Positions 48,074 to 56,214 of a DNA stretch of 64,000 bases are shown piece after piece. Positions within the stretch are counted from its first letter, which is position 1; the number at the start of each line of letters is the position of its first letter. The notes beneath the pieces were generated by a model. It ran no database searches. It saw only the letters and a list, made by a program, of their open reading frames with translations, and was not told the origin of the DNA. Source of the stretch: Azospirillum brasilense (GTDB lineage Bacteria > Pseudomonadota > Alphaproteobacteria > Azospirillales > Azospirillaceae); contig NZ_CP012914.1 of NCBI RefSeq assembly GCF_001315015.1, forward strand, positions 1,488,001-1,552,000, written 5' to 3'. A program made the translations under genes and the position numbers.

Positions 48074-48523
48074 TCAGTGGGCGTAGACCGGGGTTTCCTG
48101 CGTCGACGGCTGGGTGTGGGTGATCATCTCGGTGAGCTGAAGCTTGGTGAAGTCGCGGGCGCTGACCACGCCGACCAGCGTGGCGCCGTCGAGCACCGGC
48201 AGGTGGCGGATGTGATGGCGGTCCATCAGCTCCAGCGCGTGGACGACGCTGTCGTCGGGCGAGCAGGTCTGCGGGGCGCGCGACATCAGCATGAAGACCG
48301 GCGTCTTCAGGACCGACGCGCCGCGCTCCAGCAGCGCGTAAACGACGTCGCGCTCCGACAGCATGCCGGCGACGGCGTTGCCCTCGGTCCGGCAGACGTC
48401 CTTGACCACCAGGGCGCTGATGTTCTCCGACTTCATCAGCCGAATCGCCTCCTCGATGGTTTCGCCGGAACGCACGGTGACGACGCGGGATTCCTTGGTC
48501 CGAAGAATGTCGGCGACTTTCAT
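48074..48523 (-). CDS. tandem CBS-domain protein, paralogue of 17863-18318
   Basis: The 149-residue protein has two CBS motifs (AVAGMLSERDVV and LVGVVSARDFT) and ends in a short polar tail. It shares ALVVKDVCRTEGN and DRHHIRHLPVLDGATLVGVV-type segments with the paralogue. The ATG at 48523 is preceded by GGAGGG. A perfect TGGTATACCA operator lies 152 bp upstream. CBS pairs sense adenine nucleotides or related ligands; here they may report energy state to oxalate metabolism. No attached effector domain. Confidence 0.87.
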   Translation of the reverse strand: MKVADILRTKESRVVTVRSGETIEEAIRLMKSENISALVVKDVCRTEGNAVAGMLSERDVVYALLERGASVLKTPVFMLMSRAPQTCSPDDSVVHALELMDRHHIRHLPVLDGATLVGVVSARDFTKLQLTEMITHTQPSTQETPVYAH

Positions 48524-48674
48524 GGCGAGCCCTCCACCAGACAGCGGTTTGCGTAAGCGCGCCCTGCACGGAGACCCCCGCGGGGGACCGGAGTGTGACC
48601 GGTGGGACCGCGTCGGGCCGGTCGAAGGCCGTCGGCGGCACCTGGGCATCGGGCAGTGGCAGGCGATGGATATT

Positions 48675-48684
48675 TGGTATACCA
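48675..48684. promoter_or_regulatory. operator TGGTATACCA
   Basis: Perfect palindrome within ATTTGGTATACCAGATGCC. Confidence 0.75.
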
Positions 48685-48826
48685 GATGCCACAGAGCGTC
48701 AATGGCTAATGTAGCAAACAATCAGCAAAATCGCATTTTTGTGCGGAGGCATCGCTGAACTGCGGGACCGCATTCATGGCGGCCGCTCGACTCTATGGCT
48801 TTTGTCAGGGTGCCCACAACGATAGC

Positions 48827-48836
48827 TGGCATGCCA
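48827..48836. promoter_or_regulatory. operator TGGCATGCCA
   Basis: Perfect palindrome within AGCTGGCATGCCAAATAC, only 31 bp upstream of the permease start, so it probably overlaps the promoter or leader. Confidence 0.72.
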
Positions 48837-48867
48837 AATACTTTGGAAGACTGAGGGTGGGGGTGCG

Positions 48868-49617
48868 ATGCTTGCCATGGTGCTGCTGATGGTCGCGGCG
48901 TTCGCGTCGGGCGTTCTCAACGCGGTCGCCGGGGGCGGGGCCTTCATCACCTTTCCGGCGCTGCTGTTCGCCGGAGTGCCGCCGGTCAGCGCCAACGTGT
49001 CGAGCACCGTCGCCCTGTTCCCCGGCCAGATGGCCAGCGCCTGGGCCTACCGCAACGAGATCCGGGGCGTGACGGAGGTCAGCGTCACCGCCTTCTCCGT
49101 GGTCAGCCTCGTCGGCGGGGTCGTCGGGGCCGTCCTGCTGCTGACCACGTCGGACCGCGCCTTCGCCGGGCTGGTGCCGTGGCTGCTGCTGTTCGCGACG
49201 GCGGTCTTCGCGGTCGGCAGCTTCATGCCGGCGCTGGCCGCCCGGCTGCGGCTGAACGGTCACTCGGTTCTGGTCGTGCAGTTCGTCATCGCCATCTATG
49301 GCGGCTATTTCGGCGGCGGGATCGGCTTCCTGATGCTGGCGGCGCTGACCCTGTTCGGCCTGCGCGACATCCACGCCATGAACGGTCTGCGCATCCTGCT
49401 GGCCGCGCTGATGAACGGAGCGGCGGTGGCGGCCTTCTGCCTGTCCGACGCCGTGTCCTGGCCGGAAACCGCCGTCATGGCGGTGTCGGCCATCGCCGGC
49501 GGCTACGTCGGCGCCCATGCGGCGAAGCGGGTCAGCCGCGACGTGATGAAGTGGGTGGTGGTGTCGATCGGCGTGGGGCTGACCCTGTACTTCTTCATCA
49601 AGGGCGCCGGAGCCTGA
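48868..49617 (+). CDS. TauE/SafE family membrane permease
   Basis: This 249-residue inner-membrane protein has about seven to eight helices. The two-repeat structure of the family is seen: FASGVLNAVAGGGAFITFPALLFAG in the first half and FVIAIYGGYFGGGIGFLMLAALTLFG in the second, each with the NAVAGGG/GGYFGGG pattern. Members export sulfite, sulfoacetate or other small organic anions. The ATG at 48868 lies 31 bp downstream of an operator palindrome, suggesting control by the same regulator as the oxlT genes and a role with oxalate or glyoxylate anions. The substrate is inferred only. Confidence 0.85.
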   Translation: MLAMVLLMVAAFASGVLNAVAGGGAFITFPALLFAGVPPVSANVSSTVALFPGQMASAWAYRNEIRGVTEVSVTAFSVVSLVGGVVGAVLLLTTSDRAFAGLVPWLLLFATAVFAVGSFMPALAARLRLNGHSVLVVQFVIAIYGGYFGGGIGFLMLAALTLFGLRDIHAMNGLRILLAALMNGAAVAAFCLSDAVSWPETAVMAVSAIAGGYVGAHAAKRVSRDVMKWVVVSIGVGLTLYFFIKGAGA

Positions 49618-49639
49618 GAGCGCCCCACACCGGGTCTTG

Positions 49640-50176
49640 TCAGGGCTGGCCGGGAGCGGCGATGGGACGCAGCCCCTTGGCGTAGCTCTTCCACCGCTCC
49701 TGGTAGACGGCGGCTGGGGCGCGCATCCGCTCCACATCCTCGTCCGACAGCGTGCGCACCACCTTGCCCGGCGCGCCGAGCACCAGCGAGCGGTCGGGGA
49801 TTTCCTTGCCCTCCGCGATGAAGGCATGGGCGCCGATCAGGCAGTCACAGCCGATGCGGGCTCCGTTCAGGACGGTGGCGCCGATGCCGATCAGGCTGCC
49901 GTCGCCGACGGTGCAGCCGTGCACCATCGCCAGATGGCCGATGGTCACGTTGCGTCCGATGAGCAGAGGGAAGCCCGGATCGACGTGGAGGACGGCGTTG
50001 TCCTGGACGTTGCTGCCGGCGCCGATGTGGATGCGCTCCTCCTCGGCGCGCATGACCGCGCCCCACCAGACGGACACGTCCTCCTCCAGAAGGATGTCGC
50101 CGACCACGGTCGCGCTGGGGGCCACCCAGCAGTTGGGGGACAGCTGCGGGACCTTGTCGTTGAAGGCGTAGATCAC
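49640..50176 (-). CDS. gamma-carbonic-anhydrase-like protein (left-handed beta-helix)
   Basis: The 178-residue protein is built of hexapeptide repeats (for example WVAPSATVVGDILLEEDVSVWWGAVMR, then SLIGIGATVLNGARIGCDCLIGAHAF). The three zinc histidines of the family are visible in VLHVDPG and GHLAMVHGC. The C-terminal helix follows (LSDEDVERMRAPAAVYQERWKSYAKGL). PaaY/YrdA-like members hydrolyse CoA thioesters or hydrate CO2; specificity cannot be read here. The GTG start at 50176 is preceded by GGAGGAACGG, and the longer ATG frame lacks such a site. A CO2-handling enzyme would fit a locus that releases CO2 from oxalate, but the family is common. Confidence 0.87.
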   Translation of the reverse strand: MIYAFNDKVPQLSPNCWVAPSATVVGDILLEEDVSVWWGAVMRAEEERIHIGAGSNVQDNAVLHVDPGFPLLIGRNVTIGHLAMVHGCTVGDGSLIGIGATVLNGARIGCDCLIGAHAFIAEGKEIPDRSLVLGAPGKVVRTLSDEDVERMRAPAAVYQERWKSYAKGLRPIAAPGQP

Positions 50177-50328
50177 CCGTTCCTCCTTTATTCTTCGTGT
50201 GGGCCTTCGTGTGGGCATCCTAACGCGGAACGGATCGGCGGCGTGAGAATGCTGCACTGCGCTATACCCATAGGAAAATTGCGTGATATGATGGATGCGC
50301 CTGGTTCCCGACCCGTGTGAGGACTCCC

Positions 50329-50559
50329 ATGCCGCTCTATTCCTACCACTGCACCGCCTGCGACCACGATTTCGAAGCGCTGGTGCGCTCGTCGGACACG
50401 CCCGTCTGCGCCTCCTGCGGGTCGGCGGCGCTGGAGCGGAAGGTGGCGCGCATCGCGCCGGACACCAAGGCCGACAAGTTCCTGAACACCGCCCGCCGCG
50501 CCGCCGCCGCGGAGGGCCATTTCAGCAACTACAGCAAGGCGGAACGCTCGCGCATCTAG
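50329..50559 (+). CDS. FmdB-family zinc-ribbon protein
   Basis: A 76-residue protein with two Cys pairs, CTAC (residues 8-11) and CASC (27-30), forming a small zinc ribbon, followed by an alanine- and lysine-rich tail. The start MPLYSYHCTACDHDFE is typical of the FmdB/YdeN group, whose function is poorly known. The ATG at 50329 lies 12 bp inside a longer frame (MRTPMPL) and was chosen as the family start. It is convergent with the TyrR-like gene. Confidence 0.82.
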   Translation: MPLYSYHCTACDHDFEALVRSSDTPVCASCGSAALERKVARIAPDTKADKFLNTARRAAAAEGHFSNYSKAERSRI

Positions 50560-50569
50560 CGCGCGGAAT

Positions 50570-52111
50570 TCAGGTCCCGTCCGGAATCCCATACTTGCGC
50601 AGCTTGTTCGCGATCATCGTGTGCGAGGTGTGGAGGCGGGCGGCCAGCTTGCGGCTCGACGGGTAGCGCGGGTAGAGGCGGCGCAGCAGGCCGCGCTCGA
50701 ACGCCGCCGCCGCCTCGTCCCAACTGGACGGCTCGGCGGGCTCGCCGCCGGTTTCGGCGTCCATGCGCGCCCCGGCCAGTTCCAGGTCGGCGGCGTCGAG
50801 ATAGGCGCCGTCGCTCATCGTCACGGCGCGGAAGATGACGTTTTCCAACTGGCGGACGTTGCCCGGCCAGGGGTTGGCGAGCAGGGCGGCGCTGGCCGCG
50901 ACGGTCAGCCGGCAGGGCGGGCGGCGGGCCTGGGCGCAGGCGCGGGCGATGAAGTGCCGGGCGAGCAGGAGGATGTCGTCGCCGCGCTCGCGGAGCGCCG
51001 GGACCTGGAGCGACAGCACGTTCAGTCGGTAGAACAGATCCTCGCGGAAGCTGTGTTCGGCGACCATGACGTCGAGGTCGCGGTGGGTGGCGCTGACCAC
51101 CCGCACGTCCACCGTCTGCTCGCGGTCGCCGCCGACGCGGCGGAAGCGCCCGTCGTTCAGAAATCGCAGCAGCTTGGCCTGGAGGTAGGGCGACATCTCC
51201 CCGATCTCGTCGAGGAAGACGGTGCCGCCATGGGCGAGTTCCAGAAGGCCGGGCTTGCCGCCGCGCTGCGCTCCGGTGAAGGAACCGGGGGCGTAGCCGA
51301 ACAGCTCGCTCTCGGCCAGACTCTCCGGCACGGCGGCGCAGTTCAGCGCCAGGAAGGGCTTGTCGCGGCGCGGGCTGGCGCGGTGGCAGGCGTGGGCGAT
51401 CAGCTCCTTGCCGGTGCCCGTCTCGCCCAGGATCAGCAGCGGCGCGTCCACCGCCGCGACCCGCGCCGCCCGCGCCTTTAGCGAGCGGACTGGAGCGGAT
51501 TCGCCGAGGATGCGGTCGAAGCCGCCCTCATCGAAATTTTGCAGCGCGTTCAGCCGCTCGCCCAGCCGGCTCGGCGCGAAGAGGGTGACCACCCCGCCGG
51601 CGGAACGCCCGTCCTCCACGATGGGGGTGGCATCCAGCAGGAAGGGCTGGCCGTTCAACATCACCTCCTGCCCGGCAGCGAGGCGGAAGCCGTTGTCGAC
51701 CAACAGGTCGGACAGTTCGGCGTCACCGAACAGCCGGCCGAAGTCGGCGCCGGTCAAGGCGGCTTCGCTGCGCCCGGCGACCGTCGCGGCGGCGGCGTTC
51801 GCCAACACGATGCGGCACGCGCGGTCCACCGCCAGAACCGGGTCGGGCAGGGCGGCCAGCAGGGCGTCCAGATGCAGCCGTCGCCGCGTGCCGGGCAGGA
51901 TGTCGATGGGGGTGACGGATTCCACCCCCAGCACGGCGCGCAGCGCAGCGTCGAGCGCGCCGAATCCCGGCACGTCCAGCTCCGGCGCGTCGATGTGGAT
52001 GTGCGGCGGGTCCACCTCCACCGCCACGACGTTCAGGCGCCGCTTGGCGAGCACGGCCAGGATCTCATGGGCGATGCCGACCCGGTCGGCGAACAGGACG
52101 TCGATGCGCAT
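50570..52111 (-). CDS. TyrR/PhhR-type sigma-54-dependent transcriptional activator
   Basis: The product has 513 residues, the same length as Escherichia coli TyrR. An N-terminal ACT-like domain (about 1-70, MRIDVLFADRVGIAHEILAVLAKRRLNV) is followed by a PAS domain (about 75-185) and an AAA+ sigma-54-interaction domain (about 200-430) with Walker A LILGETGTGKELIAH, GSFTGA in place of GAFTGA, and LLELAHGGTVFLDEIGEM. A C-terminal helix-turn-helix ends LAARLHTSHTMIANKLRKYGI. It senses aromatic amino acids in known members. The GSFTGA loop should still contact sigma-54. It is divergent from dadA with three matching sites and a sigma-54 promoter between. The ATG at 52111 gives the family length. 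Confidence 0.9.
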   Translation of the reverse strand: MRIDVLFADRVGIAHEILAVLAKRRLNVVAVEVDPPHIHIDAPELDVPGFGALDAALRAVLGVESVTPIDILPGTRRRLHLDALLAALPDPVLAVDRACRIVLANAAAATVAGRSEAALTGADFGRLFGDAELSDLLVDNGFRLAAGQEVMLNGQPFLLDATPIVEDGRSAGGVVTLFAPSRLGERLNALQNFDEGGFDRILGESAPVRSLKARAARVAAVDAPLLILGETGTGKELIAHACHRASPRRDKPFLALNCAAVPESLAESELFGYAPGSFTGAQRGGKPGLLELAHGGTVFLDEIGEMSPYLQAKLLRFLNDGRFRRVGGDREQTVDVRVVSATHRDLDVMVAEHSFREDLFYRLNVLSLQVPALRERGDDILLLARHFIARACAQARRPPCRLTVAASAALLANPWPGNVRQLENVIFRAVTMSDGAYLDAADLELAGARMDAETGGEPAEPSSWDEAAAAFERGLLRRLYPRYPSSRKLAARLHTSHTMIANKLRKYGIPDGT

Positions 52112-52156
52112 GGTTCTCCCCGGTAGAGGGGCGAGTGTACCACGATGGGCGCATCC

Positions 52157-52172
52157 GTAAACAATCGTGTAC
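52157..52172. promoter_or_regulatory. TyrR-like site GTA-N10-TAC (1)
   Basis: GTAAACAATCGTGTAC; half-site spacing equals that of TyrR boxes (TGTAAA-N6-TTTACA). Confidence 0.6.
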
Positions 52173-52175
52173 GCT

Positions 52176-52191
52176 GTAACGATTTCTGTAC
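52176..52191. promoter_or_regulatory. TyrR-like site GTA-N10-TAC (2)
   Basis: GTAACGATTTCTGTAC, almost identical to site 3 and 3 bp from site 1. Confidence 0.6.
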
Positions 52192-52257
52192 GGATCAGGC
52201 AATCCATTGTTTCCAATAGATTTTCCAAGAGTAAAGGAAGCACGGGTCGGGTGATGT

Positions 52258-52273
52258 GTAACGATTTGTGTAC
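52258..52273. promoter_or_regulatory. TyrR-like site GTA-N10-TAC (3)
   Basis: GTAACGATTTGTGTAC, 55 bp upstream of the sigma-54 -24 element. Confidence 0.6.
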
Positions 52274-52327
52274 GGCCTTGTCCGGCACCCGGCTGTCCGC
52301 CCCAGTGTTTCCGCGGCTTCCGGCACT

Positions 52328-52343
52328 TGGCATCGCGTTTGCG
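52328..52343 (+). promoter_or_regulatory. sigma-54 promoter of dadA
   Basis: TGGCATCGCGTTTGCG matches the -24/-12 consensus TGGCAC-N5-TTGC with the required 10 bases between the GG and GC pairs. The start codon of dadA lies 41 bp downstream. Confidence 0.65.
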
Positions 52344-52383
52344 AATGGGATGCGAACAAATCCGTGATCTCGGGAGCCTCCAC

Positions 52384-53697
52384 ATGCGCGTCATCGTCCT
52401 CGGCAGCGGCGTCATCGGCGTTTCCACCGCCTATTTCCTGGCGAAGGCCGGGCACGAGGTCACGGTGGTGGATCGGCAGCCCGGCCCGGCGCTGGAGACC
52501 AGCTACGCCAACGCGGGCGAGGTGTCGCCGGGCTACTCCGCCCCCTGGGCGGCGCCGGGCCTGATGGCGAAGGCGGTGAAGTGGATGATGATGAAGCATT
52601 CGCCGCTGGTGATCCGGCCGAAGCTGGACCCGGCCATGTGGTCCTGGTGCCTGAAGCTGCTGGCCAACGCCAACGAGCGTTCCTACGAGATCAACAAGGG
52701 CCGCATGGTCCGGCTGGCCGAATACAGCCGCGATTGCCTGCGCGCTCTGCGCGACGAGACCGGCATCCGCTACGACGAGCGCGCCAAGGGCACGCTCCAG
52801 GTCTTCCGTACCCAGAAGCAGGTGGACGCCGCCGCCACCGACATGGCCGTGCTGGACCGCTTCAAGGTGCCCTACAGCCTGCTGGACGTCGAGGGCTGCG
52901 CGGCGGTCGAGCCGGCGCTGCGGCTGGTCAAGGAGAAGATCGTCGGCGGCCTGCTGCTGCCCGGCGACGAGACGGGCGACTGCTTCCGCTTCACCAACGC
53001 GCTGGCCGCCATGGCGACGGAGATGGGGGTGGAGTTCCGTTATAACACTGCCATCCGCAAGCTGGAGAGCGACGGGCGCCGGGTCACCGGCGTGGTCACC
53101 GACGCCGGCACGCTGACCGCCGACTCCTACGTGGTCGCCATGGGCAGCTATTCCCCGACGCTGGTGAAGCCGTTCGGGCTGGACCTGCCGGTCTATCCGG
53201 TGAAGGGCTACTCGCTGACTCTGCCCATCGTCGACCCGGCGGGCGCTCCGGAATCCACGGTGATGGACGAGACGCACAAGATCGCGGTGACCCGCCTGGG
53301 CGACCGTATCCGCGTCGGCGGCACGGCGGAGCTGACCGGTTTCGACCTGACGCTGCGTGCGGGGCGCCGCGGCCCGCTCGACCATGTGGTGAGCGACCTC
53401 TTCCCCACGGGCGGCGACTTGTCGAAGGCGGAGTTCTGGACCGGCCTGCGCCCGAACACACCGGACGGCACCCCCATCGTCGGGCCGACCCCGGTACGCA
53501 ACCTGTTCCTCAACACCGGCCACGGCACGCTGGGCTGGACGATGGCCGCCGGCTCGGGCCGGGTGGTCGCCGACGTGGTCGGCGGGCGCCAGACGGAGAT
53601 TGACATGGACGGGCTGACCGTTGCCCGCTATGGCCGTTCCGCCGCCGCGGCCAGCCGCCCGACGATCGGCGGCGTGGCCCGCCCGGCGGCCCGATAA
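52384..53697 (+). CDS. dadA: D-amino acid dehydrogenase small subunit
   Basis: This 437-residue FAD enzyme oxidises D-amino acids (chiefly D-alanine) to 2-oxo acids and ammonia at the inner membrane. The N-terminal FAD motif is [32 protein letters not shown], and the DadA mark [22 protein letters not shown] follows. The C-terminal part has [16 protein letters not shown] and [17 protein letters not shown]. Length is usual (432). It is divergent from the TyrR-like regulator with a sigma-54 promoter and three operator-like sites upstream. The partner racemase gene (dadX) is not in the window. Confidence 0.93.
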   Translation: MRVIVLGSGVIGVSTAYFLAKAGHEVTVVDRQPGPALETSYANAGEVSPGYSAPWAAPGLMAKAVKWMMMKHSPLVIRPKLDPAMWSWCLKLLANANERSYEINKGRMVRLAEYSRDCLRALRDETGIRYDERAKGTLQVFRTQKQVDAAATDMAVLDRFKVPYSLLDVEGCAAVEPALRLVKEKIVGGLLLPGDETGDCFRFTNALAAMATEMGVEFRYNTAIRKLESDGRRVTGVVTDAGTLTADSYVVAMGSYSPTLVKPFGLDLPVYPVKGYSLTLPIVDPAGAPESTVMDETHKIAVTRLGDRIRVGGTAELTGFDLTLRAGRRGPLDHVVSDLFPTGGDLSKAEFWTGLRPNTPDGTPIVGPTPVRNLFLNTGHGTLGWTMAAGSGRVVADVVGGRQTEIDMDGLTVARYGRSAAAASRPTIGGVARPAAR

Positions 53698-53715
53698 GCG
53701 CGTTTTCGCGCGGGT

Positions 53716-54450
53716 TTACTCCTGGCGCGCCTGGGCACCTTGGTTCAGGCGCGCGGTGTTGAACTCCTTCATGCGCGCCGCGTCGAAGGAGCCGAGCGCC
53801 TTCACCTGCTCCGGCGTTGCCTGCAGCGTGATGGAGGTCAGGCCCGGCTCCAGCGCCGCCGCTTTCCAGGCGACGGCGTAGGGGCCTTCGCCCTCCGGCT
53901 CCGGCGTCACCACAACGGCTTTGAGCGCGCCGTTGCGGTCGAACACCAGATCCTCCACCGTGCCAAAGAAACCGGCCTCGGTCGCGTCGCCCGCGGTGTT
54001 GGCCGGCTGGCCGATCAGGGCGGAGACGCGCCAGTCGCCGGGGCGGCTGGCCGCCTGCTGCTGGCGCCGGATCAGGTCCAGCGTGTCGGGGCCGGCAACG
54101 GGATAGGCCAGGACGCCGTCCACCGATCCGGGCATGAGCTGGTGCCAGGGCACGGTGAAGCGCGCCTCGCCGACGTCCAGCATGCCGCTGGCCTCGATCA
54201 CCGCGCTTTCCAGCCGTCCGTCCGCGCCGACGACGAGATCCACCACCTGCCCAAGCTCCTCGCCGAGCAGTCCTTCGACCTCGGTTCCGACGATCACGCC
54301 GGCTCGCCAGCCCTGGTAGAGCCGGGGGTAGGACGCCTCCGTGGTTCGCACGGCGTCCGCGGCGTGGACAGGTTGAGGAACGCCCAAAGTCAGGGACGTG
54401 GCGATGGCGAACGCGGCGAGGATGCCCGCCGAAGTGCCGCTGTAACGCAT
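53716..54450 (-). CDS. secreted PRC-barrel-domain protein
   Basis: The 244-residue protein has a signal peptide (residues 1-30, MRYSGTSAGILAAFAIATSLTLGVPQPVHAADA, with an Ala-x-Ala cleavage site). Two PRC-barrel-like domains follow (about 50-110, GTEVEGLLGEELGQVVDLVVGADG, and 140-210, FFGTVEDLVFDRNGALKAVVV), the usual signature of this fold. Function of periplasmic PRC-barrel proteins is unknown. The ATG at 54450 is plausible. The gene is convergent with dadA and divergent from the DJ-1/PfpI gene. Confidence 0.8.
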   Translation of the reverse strand: MRYSGTSAGILAAFAIATSLTLGVPQPVHAADAVRTTEASYPRLYQGWRAGVIVGTEVEGLLGEELGQVVDLVVGADGRLESAVIEASGMLDVGEARFTVPWHQLMPGSVDGVLAYPVAGPDTLDLIRRQQQAASRPGDWRVSALIGQPANTAGDATEAGFFGTVEDLVFDRNGALKAVVVTPEPEGEGPYAVAWKAAALEPGLTSITLQATPEQVKALGSFDAARMKEFNTARLNQGAQARQE

Positions 54451-54579
54451 GGGTCTGTGCTCCCGATTGTGACGCGCGGTCCGTCAAAGGGAACATGGGA
54501 GGTGCGTGGCGGTTCCGGAGGGAACTCCCCAGAGGTACGCCGGTTGCTGACCGGACAGGCCAACCGAGGAGGTGATCCC

Positions 54580-55152
54580 ATGGCAGGAAAACTCGAGAAG
54601 AAGACCGTCGCCGTTTTGGCGACCGATGGCTTCGAGCAGGTCGAACTGACCGAGCCGGTGAAGGCGCTGCGCAACGAAGGCGCCGAGGTGCGGATCGTGG
54701 CGCCCCAGGGCGGCCAGATCCAGGGCTGGAACCACCACGACAAGGCCGACCGTGTGGACGTGGACGTCACGCTCGATCAGGCGGACGCCGGCCGCTTCGA
54801 CGCGCTGGTGCTGCCGGGCGGCGTCATCAACCCCGACGCGTTGCGGCTGGAGCCGAAGGCCATCGATTTCGTGCGCAGCTTCGTCCAGTCGGGCAAGCCC
54901 ATCGCCGCGATTTGTCACGGCCCCTGGACGCTGATCGACGCGGGCGGCGCGAAGGGCAAGCGCATGACCTCCTGGCCGTCGCTGAAGGTCGATCTTGGCA
55001 ATGCCGGGGCGAATTGGGAGGACAGTGAGGTCGTCACCGACCAAGGCTTGGTGACCTCGCGCAAGCCGGACGACCTGCCGGCCTTCTGCCGCAAGATGGT
55101 GGAGGAGTTCGCCGAAGGCCGCCACGGCGCCCACCGCCACGCGGCGGAGTGA
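54580..55152 (+). CDS. DJ-1/PfpI-family protein (glyoxalase/deglycase-like)
   Basis: This 190-residue protein of the PfpI branch has VAVLATDGFEQVELTEPVKALRNEGAEV at the N terminus and the catalytic Cys-His pair in IAAICHGPWTLIDAG with the conserved Glu earlier (FEQVE). It closes with DSEVVTDQGLVTSRKPDDLPAFC. Members act as proteases, glyoxalase III or protein deglycases; the last two would suit a cell handling reactive glyoxylate-type aldehydes. The ATG at 54580 follows AGGAGGTGAT. Length is usual. Confidence 0.9.
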   Translation: MAGKLEKKTVAVLATDGFEQVELTEPVKALRNEGAEVRIVAPQGGQIQGWNHHDKADRVDVDVTLDQADAGRFDALVLPGGVINPDALRLEPKAIDFVRSFVQSGKPIAAICHGPWTLIDAGGAKGKRMTSWPSLKVDLGNAGANWEDSEVVTDQGLVTSRKPDDLPAFCRKMVEEFAEGRHGAHRHAAE

Positions 55153-55161
55153 CGATGCACC

Positions 55162-55192
55162 GTCCCCTCTCCCCTGCGCCGGGAGAGGGGAC
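55162..55192. repeat. GTCCCCTCTCCC / GGGAGAGGGGAC hairpin
   Basis: A perfect 12-bp stem with a 7-base loop lies between convergent genes and could serve as a two-way terminator. Same family as 37949 and 40032. Confidence 0.6.
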
Positions 55193-55198
55193 CACTCT

Positions 55199-55861
55199 CT
55201 AGACGGACGCCAGTGGCGACAGACCGTTCTGGATCGCCCACACCGCGGCTTGCGTGCGGTTCTGGGCGTTGATCTTCCGCATCACGTTCTTGAAATGCAT
55301 CTTCACGGTCGATTCCGTGATGTGCAGGTTGCGCGCGATCGCCTTGTTCGACTGCCCGGCGAGAAGGCAGCGCAGGATCTGAACCTCGCGCTTCGACAAC
55401 TCGTTGCTGGCGGGCTGGGCGCGCTCCGGCTGCGGGCGCTCGCTGTTGGCGTTGGCGATCAGCAGACTGGCGACATGGGTCGGATAGACCACCTCGCCCA
55501 GCATGACCAGTTGAAGGGCGCGCAGCAGGGACTCGCTCGACATCGATTTGTTCAGATAGGCGTCGGCGCCCGCCTTCAGCGACAGCGACAGCGTGCGGTC
55601 GGCGATGGCGTCGGCCAGCACGGCGATGCGGGCGCTGGTGGCGGCGCGCAGGCGTTTCACCCCGCCGGCCTCGTCGTTCGTCGCGTCCCCCAGGGCCACC
55701 ACGATCAGGTCGGGCTGCACACCCTGCGCGATGGCCGCCTCGGCATCCTCCACCGTCGTGGCGTGATGACAAACGCGGAAAGGGCCGCCGCTGATGAGCG
55801 TTCCCAGCGCCGCCGAAAACAGTCGATCATGGTCCACGAGCATGACGTTCCAGGTTCTCAT
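55199..55861 (-). CDS. LuxR-type response regulator with atypical receiver
   Basis: The product has 220 residues. Receiver domain residues 1-118 start MLVDHDRLFSAALGTLI, with the acidic pair Asp9-Asp11 (DHD) and the conserved Lys in AYLNKSMS. The strand that should end in the phospho-acceptor Asp reads DLIVVALGDATND, with Ala at the acceptor position. A LuxR helix-turn-helix follows (about 150-215, LSKREVQILRCLLAGQSNKAIARNLHITESTVKMHFKNVMRKI). The protein may work without phosphorylation or be controlled by ligand or partner binding. It is divergent from a canonical relative at 56215, with no kinase gene nearby. Confidence 0.83.
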   Translation of the reverse strand: MRTWNVMLVDHDRLFSAALGTLISGGPFRVCHHATTVEDAEAAIAQGVQPDLIVVALGDATNDEAGGVKRLRAATSARIAVLADAIADRTLSLSLKAGADAYLNKSMSSESLLRALQLVMLGEVVYPTHVASLLIANANSERPQPERAQPASNELSKREVQILRCLLAGQSNKAIARNLHITESTVKMHFKNVMRKINAQNRTQAAVWAIQNGLSPLASV

Positions 55862-56214
55862 CGAAACTCCTCCGTGACGCCACCCGTGACGAGCAGCGCA
55901 CAACGCCAATCGTTGTCCGTTTTCGCCTGGGAAAAGGGAAAAAAGCCGTCTTTATTGTATCGAAAAAGCGTGCTTTACGCTGGTTGTCCCGATGATTTAT
56001 ACGGATGGGCAGGGAGTGGCGCAAGATGCTTGGAAGAAGCTCGATACGAATGAATCATAAATGGCTTCCAAACGACAGAAATTCGCATGGCGCTGCTTCT
56101 GCAAAGTCCAAAAGAGGTATCTTTATACTTTTCCGCTGGACAGAAGGCCGGGCTGGTTTGGGGTGTCTTTGTTTTCCAGAACGGCTTTCAGCGGTTTGAT
56201 GAGGTAGCAAAGCA
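55862..56214. other. 353-bp AT-rich region between the two response regulators
   Basis: Lower G+C than surroundings; no gene or clear operator recognised. Confidence 0.4.

Larger units (their letters stand above)
48524..48867. other. 344-bp divergent region with two operators
   Basis: Contains operators at 48675-48684 and 48827-48836 between the CBS gene and the TauE/SafE permease gene. No gene seen. Confidence 0.6.

Noticed and set aside
56088-56103. Possible sigma-54 promoter before the response regulator
   Set aside because: Several mismatches to the consensus, and no activator site was seen; too weak to claim.
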